Shown piece by piece: positions 1-10,935 of a stretch of 64,000 nucleotides of DNA (within the stretch, counting starts at the first letter, position 1; every line of letters starts with the position of its first letter). The position numbers and the translations under genes are program-made. This DNA comes from Tolypocladium sp. Sup5 PDA-1 (taxonomy: Eukaryota > Ascomycota > Sordariomycetes > Hypocreales > Ophiocordycipitaceae): positions 248,001 through 312,000 of the forward strand of contig JPHH03000003.1 in assembly GCA_000750105.3 (NCBI GenBank). The letters are read 5' to 3'. Below the pieces are notes generated by a model. The model had not been told where the DNA came from. It searched no databases and saw nothing but the letters and a program-made list of their open reading frames with translations.

Positions 1-2
1 GC

Positions 3-839
3 ATGCCTGTGGCGACCCCCCAGGAGTCTTTTGTCAGAGGGCTGCGTTCCATCGCACCAGCCCTCTTGATGCCGTACACTGTCCAGCCGCCCATCCTGGT
101 CGCGGGCCACACTCTCCAGGAGTTGGGAGTCGCAATCCCCAACTGGGTGCTCCCAGAAGAAGCCCTCCGCCGTCAGCGATGCATTGCCAGTGAGATCGAG
201 TACCAAAAGAGCAATCCTCCCGCTCTGCCTCCTTCCCGAATTCCAGATCTGCCCCCAAAGCAGGAAATCGCAGACTACATCGAGTTCCCGGACGGGGTCG
301 ACGAAGAGACCCGGCACATGATCGAGGAGAAGAACAACAAGATTGCCTCGGAGGCTCAGAAGATTGACCGAGAGAGGAACAATATGGCCGCCAAGAAGAG
401 CCGAGCACTTCGAATCGAGGCGCGAGACAACTACCGCGAGCTTCTCATTGAGGCCAAGGCAGAGCTGAAGCTGGTCCGGCTCATGCTGGCCGCTCATGGC
501 TTCGACCCGGCCGTGTGGGATCACTTGGCCGCCCACGTGGCCCAGAACCTGTTGGCCCAAACCAGAGGAGAGGCCAATGCCGTCGATGCTCGGAGGGCCG
601 AGTTGAAGAAACGGGAGGATGCTCGCAAGCGAGTCCAACGGATGCGAGCGAGGAACATCCTGCGGGCTGAACGTGAGGCTGCAGAGGCTGCTGCCCTCGA
701 GCAAGCCCGGGCTTTCCCTGCTGCAGAGGACGGCCAGGAGATTCTCGAGGTACTGAGCCTTGAAGTTGTTGGAGCGGCCACGGTCGATGCCGGTTCTGCG
801 GAGTACCTGCAGGTGGTGAGCCCGAGACTGGATGGCTAG
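3..839 (+). CDS. bZIP-like transcription factor (5' end may lie outside window)
   Basis: A 278-residue open frame ends at TAG 837-839. Around residues 122-140 the frame contains RNNMAAKKSRALR, which fits the bZIP basic-region pattern N-x2-A-A-x2-S-R. The following segment (about 141-165) is helical and leucine-containing, but I cannot count a clean four-heptad zipper. The C-terminal half (about 190-245) is a long charged Arg/Glu/Ala helix. Family knowledge: bZIP proteins bind DNA as dimers in the nucleus. The first in-frame ATG is at base 3, so the true start, or an upstream exon, may lie off the window. The target genes cannot be inferred. A chance match to the basic region in a coiled-coil protein is the main alternative. 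Confidence 0.6.
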   Translation: MPVATPQESFVRGLRSIAPALLMPYTVQPPILVAGHTLQELGVAIPNWVLPEEALRRQRCIASEIEYQKSNPPALPPSRIPDLPPKQEIADYIEFPDGVDEETRHMIEEKNNKIASEAQKIDRERNNMAAKKSRALRIEARDNYRELLIEAKAELKLVRLMLAAHGFDPAVWDHLAAHVAQNLLAQTRGEANAVDARRAELKKREDARKRVQRMRARNILRAEREAAEAAALEQARAFPAAEDGQEILEVLSLEVVGAATVDAGSAEYLQVVSPRLDG

Positions 840-1409
840 GAGCATCTCTGAAATGATGGCATTGTCTGTGGTCTCGGCCTGAACGCGAGACTGTGAGGAA
901 TGAATAGAATTTGGTGGTAGGAAGGTGTCGGAAGCTCGGGGACAACGGAGAGCAGATTGAGAATTCGGTTTCAGGGTGGTCAAGTCCTTTCAATACACTT
1001 GAGCGCAGCCAGCACACTTAATACTCGGAACGGAAGCTAGTGTTTTCCTCGGATCTCTTCTCGTTAGGCCAGGTAGTCGGAAAAGCTCTTGTACTTGCTC
1101 CCCTCCTGGTCTCCAGGTAGCAGTAATGCACATGCAGTCACTCCAGCCAGGCTGTTCGGGTCTTTGTTCAGTTGCCCCTGTGAATCCGCCTCCGTACAGC
1201 CCTCCTTTTCGCCGTTTACACTGTGCCACAAGTGAACTCTTCCTGAACAGACTCCTCGTGCCGATTTCTGCAGCGGCATGCAAACATCGACGCATCTATA
1301 AATTCTCGGCTGCCGCCCCCATCGATCCCAAGAACATCAGCACCACGCATCCTCCAAGCGCACTCGAGAGGGGCCAGCCTACCACACATCGCAACTTGCT
1401 TCCGCAACC
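840..1409. other. Intergenic region, 570 bp
   Basis: This holds the 3' flank of the bZIP-like gene and the promoter of the following small gene. No ORF here looks like a protein. Apart from the TATA-like site at 1297 I see nothing distinctive. Confidence 0.6.
1297..1302 (+). promoter_or_regulatory. TATA-like box upstream of the small unknown gene
   Basis: TATAAA lies 108 bp before the ATG at 1410, with no intervening ORF on that strand. The spacing is plausible for a fungal core promoter. No transcript evidence is available. Confidence 0.35.
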
Positions 1410-1925
1410 ATGTCATCTTCAGACTCTAGCAGCAAGACAGCAGCCCGACGCGGATCCAAAGCCACATCAACCAGCATGCCAGCGCCAGACTCGGCCGGCC
1501 CCCCCGTGGTTCCTCCACAGGCCCCCGAGGACGTGTCGTCGCCAGGATCGGGCAGCCTGTCCGTGGAGCTCGTGAACAACAGCGAGTCCCTGATCGACTA
1601 TAACGGGGACATCAAGGATGGCCTCATCGACCTCCTGGACCACATGGAGGAAGACGAGATGGTACCCACCGAAGAAAAGGACAAGACAGTCGAGCTGATG
1701 CACGCGGTTTTCCACTACGTCGAGTTCTGTGCCAACAACAACGATTCCGAAACCGAAATGCGCGACACGCTCAAGGCAATCGAGTTCACCTTTGATGAGA
1801 TCGTCTTCAAGCTGGACAAGGGATCGCCGTACCAAAAGGTCATCAACTGGTGTGCGATGCAGCGCTCGAAGAGGGAGAAACAGCAGAAACAGCAGAAGCG
1901 GAAGGAAGGCGTCGGAAGCTCTTGA
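1410..1925 (+). CDS. Unknown small acidic protein, 171 aa
   Basis: A single-exon frame starts at ATG 1410 in a good context (CAACCATGTC) and ends at TGA 1923-1925. The first about 50 residues are Ser/Pro/Ala-rich and probably disordered. Residues about 50-150 look folded: an acidic stretch with DGLIDLLDHMEEDEM, then amphipathic helices through HAVFHYVEFCANN and AIEFTFDEIVFKLDKG. The tail is Lys/Gln-rich (KREKQQKQQKRKE), suggesting a nuclear or nucleic-acid-associated location. That is inference only. I do not recognise the family. The balanced composition of the middle region, the upstream TATA-like box and the clean 5' flank support a real gene. Confidence 0.65.
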   Translation: MSSSDSSSKTAARRGSKATSTSMPAPDSAGPPVVPPQAPEDVSSPGSGSLSVELVNNSESLIDYNGDIKDGLIDLLDHMEEDEMVPTEEKDKTVELMHAVFHYVEFCANNNDSETEMRDTLKAIEFTFDEIVFKLDKGSPYQKVINWCAMQRSKREKQQKQQKRKEGVGSS

Positions 1926-2312
1926 GCCGGGGAGATTATGTACGGAATCCGACTGTCTGGTCACATGTCCGGGGGGATGGAGACGGTGAGGATTGGGCTC
2001 GTGGGGGTTTAGTACGAACGACTGCAACTACTGGAGTTCGTCACGAGATGCTTCGTTTTTAATACAAGTCGCAAAGGAACTGCCAGGGAGCGTCTCATTG
2101 CAAGCGTGGACTGTGAGCTATCATCATTGGACAAAGTGCCTCGAGTGTAGGTGGACGCCCCCGACTCCAAACTCGGGCTTCCCAGTCCTGATCCCGAGCT
2201 ACAGATGCAACCCATTTCTTGTATCCTACAACCAGAGTCGACGAATCTTGTAACTGATGTTTTATCTCGTCTCCATGAACCATCTGCTTCTACATGCTAC
2301 ACGCCCGCCTCA
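1926..2312. other. Convergent 3' region, 387 bp
   Basis: This lies between two genes whose 3' ends face each other. AT-rich tracts such as tttttaatac at about 2057 are compatible with 3' processing. No gene is seen. Confidence 0.5.
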
Positions 2313-3856
2313 TCATCGCCTCGAGTGAACCAGTCGCCCCTTGACCCAGACCTTCTTGGTGTTGCGGTCGTCGCCGTTGAACAACCACTTGGCCATCCTC
2401 TCGTCCCACGTCTCCCATCCAAATACATCCACGTTGCCGGCATCCTCTGCCGCGTCCTGTTGAGCACCCTCTCCCTCCCGTGTGCCGCTCTCTTCGACGT
2501 TCCCGAGGCTCACGAGCTGCGCGTCCCACTGCATGCCGACCTCGAAGCCACCGATCTTGTGCTCCAGCCCGACGACCCTCGCGCCGCCCCTCGTCGCGAG
2601 GTACAGCACCTCCTCGACCGTCAGCTTGCTCCTCTCGCGCGCCTCCCCGTCCTTCAGCCCCATGGCGACGTGCCTGCTCACGAGGGCCGCCTGCCGCGCC
2701 GCCTCGAGGATGGACGGGCTGTAGCCGCCGCTCATGTCGGTGCCCAGGCCGACCTCGATGCCCTTCTCCCACAGCCAGCGCACGCGCGCCTCGCCGCTCG
2801 TGATGGAGCTGTTGCTGCAGGGGCAGTGCGCCACCTTGGACTGCCGCGTCGCGATGAGCTGGGCCTCCTCCTCGGTCAGGTGCACGGCGTGCGCGAGGAT
2901 CGTCTTGGTCGTCAGGAGGCCGTGGTTGTCGTACACCTTGGCGTAAGAGCCAGCCTCGGGGAACAGCTCGGCCACGAACTGGATTTCGCCGGCGTTTTCG
3001 GAAATATGCGTCTGCAGCGGCAGGCCCTGCTCGCGATGGATCTTTGCGAGGCCGAGCATCGACTCGCTGGAGCACGACGGGGCGAAGCGCGGCGTCAGTA
3101 TCGGCGAGACAATCTCGTACTTGGGGTCAATGTGCTTGATGTGGGCGACGGTCTCGAGCGTCGCCCTGACCGACTCCTCTGCCGACTCATCGCGGTAGTA
3201 GTCGGGGTTGAGATCTGCCGTGTCCATGCACACTCGTCCGATGAAGGCGCGCTGGCCCAGGGCCAAGCACAGGTCCGCCAGCAGGTTCGTGGCGGCAACA
3301 TCGATGGTGGCGAAGTAGGCGGCAGTCGTGGTGCCGTGGGCCAGGGTACGGCGCACGCAGGCCGTGTACACCTTGCGTGCTTTGGCGAGGTCCTTGAGGC
3401 TGGCCTCGAGAGGGAACGTGTACTGCTCGAGCCAGTCGAGCAGCGTTGTCTTGCCAAAGATGCCCACGTTGGGATACTGAGACGCGTGGACGTGCGTGTC
3501 TGCATCGTCACTCGTCAGTATAAGCACTCCAACAGCGTCTGGGTGCATCCTTGCTCACCTATGAACCCGGGAAAGAAGAACTGCCCCTGCCTGCACGCAT
3601 GAATGTCCACTTCGCTCTCCCTCCATCCCAAGCTCCCGAGAAGGTTCTGCTTGGCGGCGTTGGCATCCCCGGAGGTGGCGTCGATGCCGGCAATCTTGCC
3701 TTGCTTGTCCACGGCGATGGCTGCGTCGTGCAAGAACTCTAGTTCCTTGCGAGTTTTGCTGTGCACAAAGGTCCCCAGCAAGAGCTGGTTCTTGGTGGGA
3801 GATGTTGCCGACCACGACAAGACCATTGTGTCCGTTCCGTCCTCTTCTTGCGGCAT
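2313..3856 (-). CDS. GUD1: Guanine deaminase
   Basis: There are two exons, 3856-3559 and 3499-2313. The 59-nt intron (3558-3500) has donor GTGAGC, branch CTGAC and acceptor GCAG. The join restores FPGFIDTHVHASQYPN, the first metal-binding motif of amidohydrolases (DTHVHA), giving 494 aa. Later motifs fit the guanine deaminase family: QTHISEN, a conserved His in ILAHAVHL, KVAHCPCSNSS, and the metal/catalytic Asp in GLGTDMSGGYSPSIL. The enzyme hydrolyses guanine to xanthine and ammonia in the cytosol, feeding purine salvage and catabolism. Its length matches the family. Neighbours give no pathway context. The start at 3856 is the only ATG that yields a full N-terminus in phase with the splice. 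The large open frame on the opposite strand (2151-3602) is a shadow of its codon usage. Confidence 0.93.
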
Positions 3857-4562
3857 CCGCAGTCTTCAGAGTTGCCCGTCTATCCGTCGGTCTTTCCGGG
3901 CGGTGGACGATGAGCCAAGTTCCAGGACAGAGGGAGAATAAATAATAATTTTACAACTGAACCGGAGGTTTGGCAAGAAAAGCCCCGCTCCCGTACGACC
4001 GCGGCCGGGTTCTTGTACCTTGGCCGTGTTGGTTGAAAGTTCCGTGTGCGAGGTCTGGCGGTCCTTGAACGGAGTTCGGAGGCTTGGCCCCACCGCGTCA
4101 GCGTCCCCCGCCAGAGCCACATGGGGGCACGTTCCGTCCGGTGGTCGCCGGCGACCGAGATCCAGACTGAGCTAATGCATTCATTCCCGACTCTTTCGTC
4201 GCGCGGCGCCCTTTGTTCCATGCGCCTTCCCGCAGTCCGGGGTTCACTTTACTTAACGACGGGACGAAACGGGTAGATTGAGCAGGAATTAGATGCCAAG
4301 ATAGCAATGAACCTCACGTTCCACGTACACAATCAAAGCTCAAACATGCAGGATGCTAACATGTGTACGCATGTCTATTAGTCGTATCGGATACAATCCG
4401 TGGGAAGTCTAGTCCCTCTAGTGAGAATACATCTAGGAGCTACCATAACAATAACAAGAAACAAAAAAACACTCTCGCCCTGGTTCATTAGGCGAAACAA
4501 CTCCAACCCAGGCATCACATCCTCGTCCATCGACAGCTTGATTATCCCTTTCCTACACCTCC
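3857..4562. other. Intergenic region, 706 bp
   Basis: This is the upstream region of the guanine deaminase gene (minus strand) and the 3' flank of the FAS beta gene. An AT-rich stretch at about 3938-3956 reads as TATTTATT on the minus strand, roughly 90 bp before the deaminase ATG, and could be a core promoter. No gene is seen. Confidence 0.5.
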
Positions 4563-7500
4563 TCAGGCAGCCGCACCGGGTCCCTCGTACTCGATGCTCG
4601 CACCGCTGTCGCTGCCAGCCTTGCCGTCATCCTCCCCAGCGTACTTGTCCCAGTTCGCCAGGACAGCGCCGATCTTGGGAGAGTTGGTCAACTTGTAGAC
4701 GTCCTCGAAATATTCCTTGGTGAGCGCAAACGGCTTGGCCGTCACGTTCGGAATGTACTTTCCGACTAGCTTCGAAGGGTCAATCGTCGTCTTGTTGATC
4801 TTCTTGAGCAGGAATGATCGGAAAGGCTTGACACCCGACCGCAAGAAGGTCGAGTGGAAGGGCACGTCGATGCCTCGCAGCGGGATCGTCGCGAACCCTC
4901 GCTCCAGCTCCAGCGGCACCGGCTTCTTCAGCGTTGCCTCTGCGCACCCGCGGATAATCTCCCGCAGAGCCCCCTTGGCTTCCTCAATGTTGCTTCGCAT
5001 CTCCTCAATGTCGATCTGCTGCTTCTTGAGGAAGTTGGTCACTCCGGCCAGCGTGTCGAGCGCCCTCAGGTCGCCCGCACAAACGTACTGCATGTTGGCA
5101 ATGTTGTAGTTGACAATCTCCAGCAGCCACCCAGTCTCCTCCGCAATGTTGTTCACAACAAACTGCAGAGCCTCCTCGTTGAATGTCTTGGAGATGCGGC
5201 TGGGGTTAACGGCGCACATGGAGTAGTTGGATCGCCCGGCAGCGTCGCGCTCGACGGCCACCTGCATGGTCAGACCACGGTAGAAGACGACCGAGACCAG
5301 AGACTCGATGGGCATCACGTCAGCCAGCGCAGCCAGCGCAGAGTACTCGCCCAGAGAGTGGCCGGCAAAGGTGCTATCCCTCGGCACGAGCCCCTTGGCC
5401 TTCATGTCCTCGAAGCTGGCCTTCTCCATAAGTGTCAGCGCAGGCTGGGTGAACTGCGTCGCCGACAGCAAGCCAGTCGGTGACCGGTACGTGTACGACG
5501 TCGTGCTCTCGCTGATGTCCTTGAAGATGCGCTCCGACTTGATGGACCCATCGGCGGCAACAGTCTCAAAGGTCATGGCCATGTAATTCTGTCGGATGGC
5601 CTTGCCTCTCGGCCCACCAAAGTGAATAGTGAGCTCCTTGGGGTTGTTCTTGACAATGTTGGTAATGGAGAAACCTAGGAAGCGTTAGTCTTGCCCAAGA
5701 TTGTGTGTTTGCGTGTGCATCGTCATCGAGGAACTTACCATAATTGTCGAGAAGGTACTTGTCTGCGCGGTCCCAGACTTCCTTGGCGACAGGGCTGCTC
5801 CCGTACAACTCCATGCCCATGCCCTGCTCCTGCGAACCCTGGCCAGTGAACACGTAGGCAGTCACCGGTTGCTCGATCTCCGCCTCGCCAAGCAGCACCT
5901 TCTCTTCCGTCTCCGTGTTGCTGACTTCGACCTTGATGATCTTGCGGCCAGCAACCATGCCGACATGCTGCAGCTTGACTGAGATGTCGTCATTCGGAAG
6001 AACCATGCCAACCAACGAAGCGTGGAAGCTGCGGACACGGCCAATGTCGTTCTCAGCGGCCCAAGTCTCAACGAGGCTTCGGACCGCAGCGCTCGAGTAC
6101 ATGCCGTGCGTAATGGTTCCAGGGAGGTTGGCGTAGCTCGAGAAGACGCGAGAGACGTGGATGGGGTTGTAGTCTCCCGAAACACGAGCGTACGTCTCGT
6201 TCGAGGCGGGCGCACGGAGCTGCAGAGGGGTCTTGCCGCTCAGAGGGATAGGGTTCTCGAAGTTGATCGGCTGGTCGAGAGGCGACCCGTTCCGCTCCAG
6301 GTAGTCAATGACGGGGTTGCCATGAGACTCACCGGCCTCATAGTCGACGCTGGCGACCTGAATCACCTCCTTGGTAGGCAGTTCCAACAGAACCTGACCG
6401 CGGGTCTCGACGCTGCTGAAGATATTCTTGTTCTTGTAGCGCACAAGGCTCTGCAGGCGGAAGGTCAGGGTCTGGCCCAGCAGGTCAATGTCGTTGGGAA
6501 TCTCGTCGATGGCAAACCACTCCTTCGATCGCAGGACGGCAACGTCCTTGCTGGTGGCCAGGTGAACCTGGACGGGCGTTTCAATCTTGCGCTGGAAGGT
6601 GTTCTCGTAGTCGAGGTACGTTCCGCGGTACAAGAACTGCGAGGTGACCTCCATCACGTGCTCTCCATCTCGAACGATGGTGCCGCAAACCTCAACCAAC
6701 TTGCCCGACTCCTGGTTGATGACGGCGTTGATTTGTGCGGTGGTGGAGATTTCGTCACCCTTCTTCAGCGGCTCGGCTCCGGGAATCATGCGGAACTGAT
6801 TAGACAGATGGACGAGCTTGAGCAGGTCGCCGTCAATGGTGCGTGGGAAGATGGGCTTCGTAATGGCCTTCCAGCCAACGACAATGGCAAAGTCCATGGG
6901 GGCATAGACAACCTTTCCAGGCCTGTCAACAAAGGCCTCGCCAGTGTTGCCGACGGCATGAACGAAGTCGTTGATGGCTTCGCTGGTAATGGTCGTGCGG
7001 CCTCCATCAAACTTGCTCGTGACGACGGCATCAAGGTCGAGGGGGTCGTTTCCGAACCACGCCTTCCAGTAGAACTCCTTGATGCGGTCGTTGCGGTCCT
7101 CCATGACTTCATGAATGGGAGCGTATCCAGCCTCCGGGTGGTACGTGAACTTCAGGGTCAAGGCAACAGGCTTTCCGAGAGCATTGGTATCCTTGATCAT
7201 GTTGACGAGAATCTCGTTGTTCCCTGCCAACTTGACTTCAATCACATCCACGTACTGGTTGTGTCTCGGCTGTTCCCTGACAATGATGGTCGTCTTCGCC
7301 GGTTCGTTGGGATACTGGATTTCCACAAACAAGCCGCGAGCAGGCGCAAAGATGCGTCGCATGGGGTTGGTCTGGAACTTCTGTCCTTGGGCAACGATAT
7401 CAGACATCAGGAGGGCGTATCTCCAGTTGCGGTTAGGTCCAGCCAGGAGGGAGAGCCACGAGTCGATGGATGGCATGGCGGTGTTCGCAGCAGACGACAG

Positions 7501-10500
7501 ACGATAGGTGTTTTTGTGGGTGTCGTAGCTCACAGTCAAGCCCTCAACGTCAAGAGGAATGTCGGACTCCACAAGCTTGCCGCCAAAGTACTCAACAGCA
7601 GGAATAGAGCTCTCGTCATCATTGTAGTAGTCCTTGGTCAGAGAGGCAATGTGAGACTTGTGGATGCCGTCCAGGATATCCTGAATTGGCTCATCGATAA
7701 CAGTGGAGAACTTGGCTGCTGTCGGGCCTTGGAGAATGCAAGTGCGTCCCACATCCTGGCCGATGACGGCGTCGAGATCTTCCGACTGCCACAGCGAGTC
7801 CTTCTTGAAGAAGAACTCGAAATTCTGGTCCAGAGCGGGGATGAAAGTAACGGGCTTCTGGCCGGGTCGCATGCAGAGAAGCAAGAAGTGTTGGACATCT
7901 TGCGCGTTGATAATCTGGCTCTCGGCCTCGGGATAGTAGGCCAGGATTCGATCGACGGTGCTGTACGGCTCATCCAGGTCGGCGTAGTTTTGCAGCAACG
8001 AGGGCTTGCCAGGAGACGTCGTGAAGCGCTCCTCGACACGGTGAATGAAATCGCCAGTGAGCTTCGTGTACGACGGATCGATCCACCGAGACTGGTGCTT
8101 CACGTAAAGCAGCTCGACCAAGCGTCGCACGACTTCGGCGTACGTCATGTCCTCCAGGTCAACTGCCTTGCCGGCCTTGTTGCAGCCGAACCAAACCTTC
8201 TGGAAATCATCGTTCAGCTTCTTGATGATGTGCTCGCGGCTTTTCTTGAGCTCTGCCACCCTCTTTTCCTTGGGCAAGCTGAAGATCTTCTGGTCCATCT
8301 CGGCCCAGAACCTGACACCACGGGTAGCCAGCTTGTGGATGGGCTCGCCCATCTCTGATCGCACAGTGATGATACCGCCGGCAGGTCCCTTGTAGGTCTT
8401 CTCCCATTCAACATCCTCCAGCCCAGGAGCATCGATGATGGCCTGCTTCGCATTCTTGCTCGTGTGGGCTTCCTTGGCGACCATCATGCGGCTGCCAAAC
8501 AAGCAGCCGTCAAAAGGCATTGGCGGGTAGCCATATTTCTTGGCCCAGTCACCAGTGATGTAGGGGTAGGTGTCGTCCGCGCCACCGAAGCCGCTACCAG
8601 CCACCAGGATAATGTTCTCATGACGCCGAATACGGCTGTACATTTGCAGAACGGGTTGGTGGAAGTCCTCGAAGGAGTGATGGCCACCGCCTCGTCCACC
8701 AGTCCACTGGAGAATGACGGGGAAGCTCGGGTTGGCCTTGGCGATGTTGATGACTGCCTGGATAGCCTCGACAGAACCCGGCTTGAAGCCGATGTGCTTC
8801 AAACCCAAGGTCTCAATGTACTCCTGAGCGACCTCGATCGAGGGCACACCAGCACCGATAGTCAGGCCCTCAATAGGCACACCCTCGGAGCGCAATCTGC
8901 CAATCAAGGGAATCTGCCACGCCATGGCGCGAGGGTTCACGTAAATCAGGTTGACAGTGATTCCGCGTCCCGAAGGAATGGCCTTTTCGATCTTGGCAAG
9001 GGCTTCAGTCATCGTCCTTCCATTGAAGTAGCCGCCACCGGCAAGTTCAATGTGATATCCTGCATTCATCGTGGCAGCCACGAAGTCCCAGGGCACCGTT
9101 GCGGGCGTCATTCCTGCGACCATGACTGGAGGCAGGCCGAGGAGTCGGCTCATCTTGGTGTCGACATACTTTTGTCCGCTCGATGTCTTGACCAGTCGTG
9201 GACCAAACTCCTTGACCCAATCTATGGCATACTTCATGGCATTCTCTTCGTCTCTATCAAAGAGCTCAGGTTTATACCCAACCTCGGTGATTGTGCCATC
9301 GACAGTGCCAGCAAGGATGACGCGGACACCAGTTCCCTCCTTGTTCCGGCTGGTCAAAATGCCAAGGCCAGAGACGCCTCCAGGGCCGAAGTCGAGGATG
9401 TGAGTGGCTCGAGGGAAAACGGTGGCCTTCTCCCAGTTGACGGGATCACGCGTAATCAGGCGCACCAGAGAGGGGACGACATTGCCAGTCACCTCGGTGC
9501 GGAGGTCTTTGCCAGTGTTTGTGTCAAAGACTGGGATGCCCAAGGCGCTGGAATCAATGCTCACGTCCTTCAAATCCTCGTCGATCATAGCGGTCGCCTC
9601 TGCAAGGTATTTGCTGTGGAAAGGGGCGGTGATGGGGAGGAACCGGTTGGCAAACCGGACTTTCCTCTCAGTATGAGGGACTCGCGTCTGATCAAGGCCT
9701 GTAGGTGCCTTGACTTTGCGCAGCTGGGAGTTGAGGCCATATAGAGAGGTGGGAGGGCCGGTAACAACGAGGTTGCGCGGACTGTTGATGAGAGAGACAC
9801 TGATGTGGCGGTGGGGAGGGAGGTATTGGTTGGTGGCATCGATGCGCTTCTGGACCTCTTGCTGGGACAGATCGCGAATGCTGAGCATAGGGGTAGGGGT
9901 TCCCTCGCCATGTTCCATGGACTCTCGCAACATGGTCGGTGTCATGGACGTGGCGGGGAATGCCTGCTGGCTTCGTGTTCCGATCCAGAACAGAATTGCC
10001 AAGGTTGAGCCGACAATCTCACGCCACGAGTCCCAGGAATCGGCGGCTGCGGTTGCCGCGGCCATGACGATGCCCTGAGAATGTCCAGTGGTACCGCTGA
10101 TGCGCTCTCGCAGGTGGCCAGGGTGAATGCCGAGGACCTTGCAAGTCACCTCGTAGTGTGCCATCTGGACCAGCCCAATCAGGGGGAAGCTGACCGGCGC
10201 GGAGATCAGGTAGTCGACATCCGGGGTGGAGTCGGGGTGGTGAAGCCAGTTCATGATATCCAGCCCCTTGGGGAACATCTTTTCCGCGCTCGGGTGGTTC
10301 GACAAGGTCTGGAGTTGCTCGGCAGCGGAGGTGATGAGCTCGCCGACGAAGCTCGGGTAGGTCTCGAACAGTTGACGGAGTTCCTCGAAGTACTCCTCAA
10401 TGTTTCCTTGGCCGCCAAAAATGGTGTAGATCTCGGCCGAGCCATCGTCCGAAGCCCGTAGCAGGGCCGACTCGTGGGGCTTGATGGTTCGGTTGGAGAC

Positions 10501-10935
10501 TGCTCGAGCTACGTAGTAGCTGCGGATGACCTCGAGCTTCTTAGATTCGATGCCCGGGAGGGTGGCAGCCAGGGCGTGAGCCTCGTTGCCGCGGAGGAAA
10601 GCCCGCTCAAACTCGTTCAAGACGAGCTTGAGTACTTCCTCGTACGAGCCTTGCGCGTCGTCTTCTCCCTCGTCCACCTCGCCGGCAACGAAGCCCAGGT
10701 ACCTTCCGACCAGCTCCGCGACGGACGACGGCTCGTCATCTTGGGCAAGCTCGTCGGTGGCGGCGGGCAAGGTGGCCACGAAGCGGTCTTTTAGCTGCGA
10801 GGCATGGAAGTGGAGGTTGGTCGGGACGAGGAAGGAAGTTTCGAGGGTGCCGTGAGAGAGGGTCAACGGCCGGAGCGAGGAGCTGGATCTGGGAGTGGAA
10901 ATGCCCGTCTGGGGGCCGGTTCCAGTGCCATACAT
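4563..10935 (-). CDS. FAS1: Fatty acid synthase subunit beta
   Basis: There are two exons, 10935-5739 and 5674-4563. The 64-nt intron (5738-5675) has donor GTAAGT and acceptor CTAG, and the join restores DNYGFSITNIVKNN. The product is 2102 aa, the usual size for the fungal beta subunit. Domains in order: acetyltransferase with GHSQG (Ser about 286); FMN-dependent enoyl reductase (LQWTGGRGGGHHSF, then AGSGFGG); MaoC/hot-dog dehydratase (GDYNPIHV, then GTITHGMY); malonyl/palmitoyl transferase with FTGQGSQEQGMG and GHSLGEY (Ser about 1839). It assembles with the alpha subunit into the cytosolic alpha6-beta6 type I FAS. The start is the internal ATG 10935 (MYGTGTG), matching the fungal N-terminus; 23 extra upstream codons in frame look like leader sequence. 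It is divergent from the alpha gene. Confidence 0.97.

Noticed and set aside
2151..3602. 483-codon frame on the plus strand
   Set aside because: It is antisense to guanine deaminase and lacks protein-family features (Arg/Leu/Val shadow composition).
6022..8358. 778-codon open frame on the plus strand
   Set aside because: It is antisense to the FAS beta gene, whose domains are unmistakable. The long opposite frame reflects strong GC-ending codon bias and shows no domain of its own.
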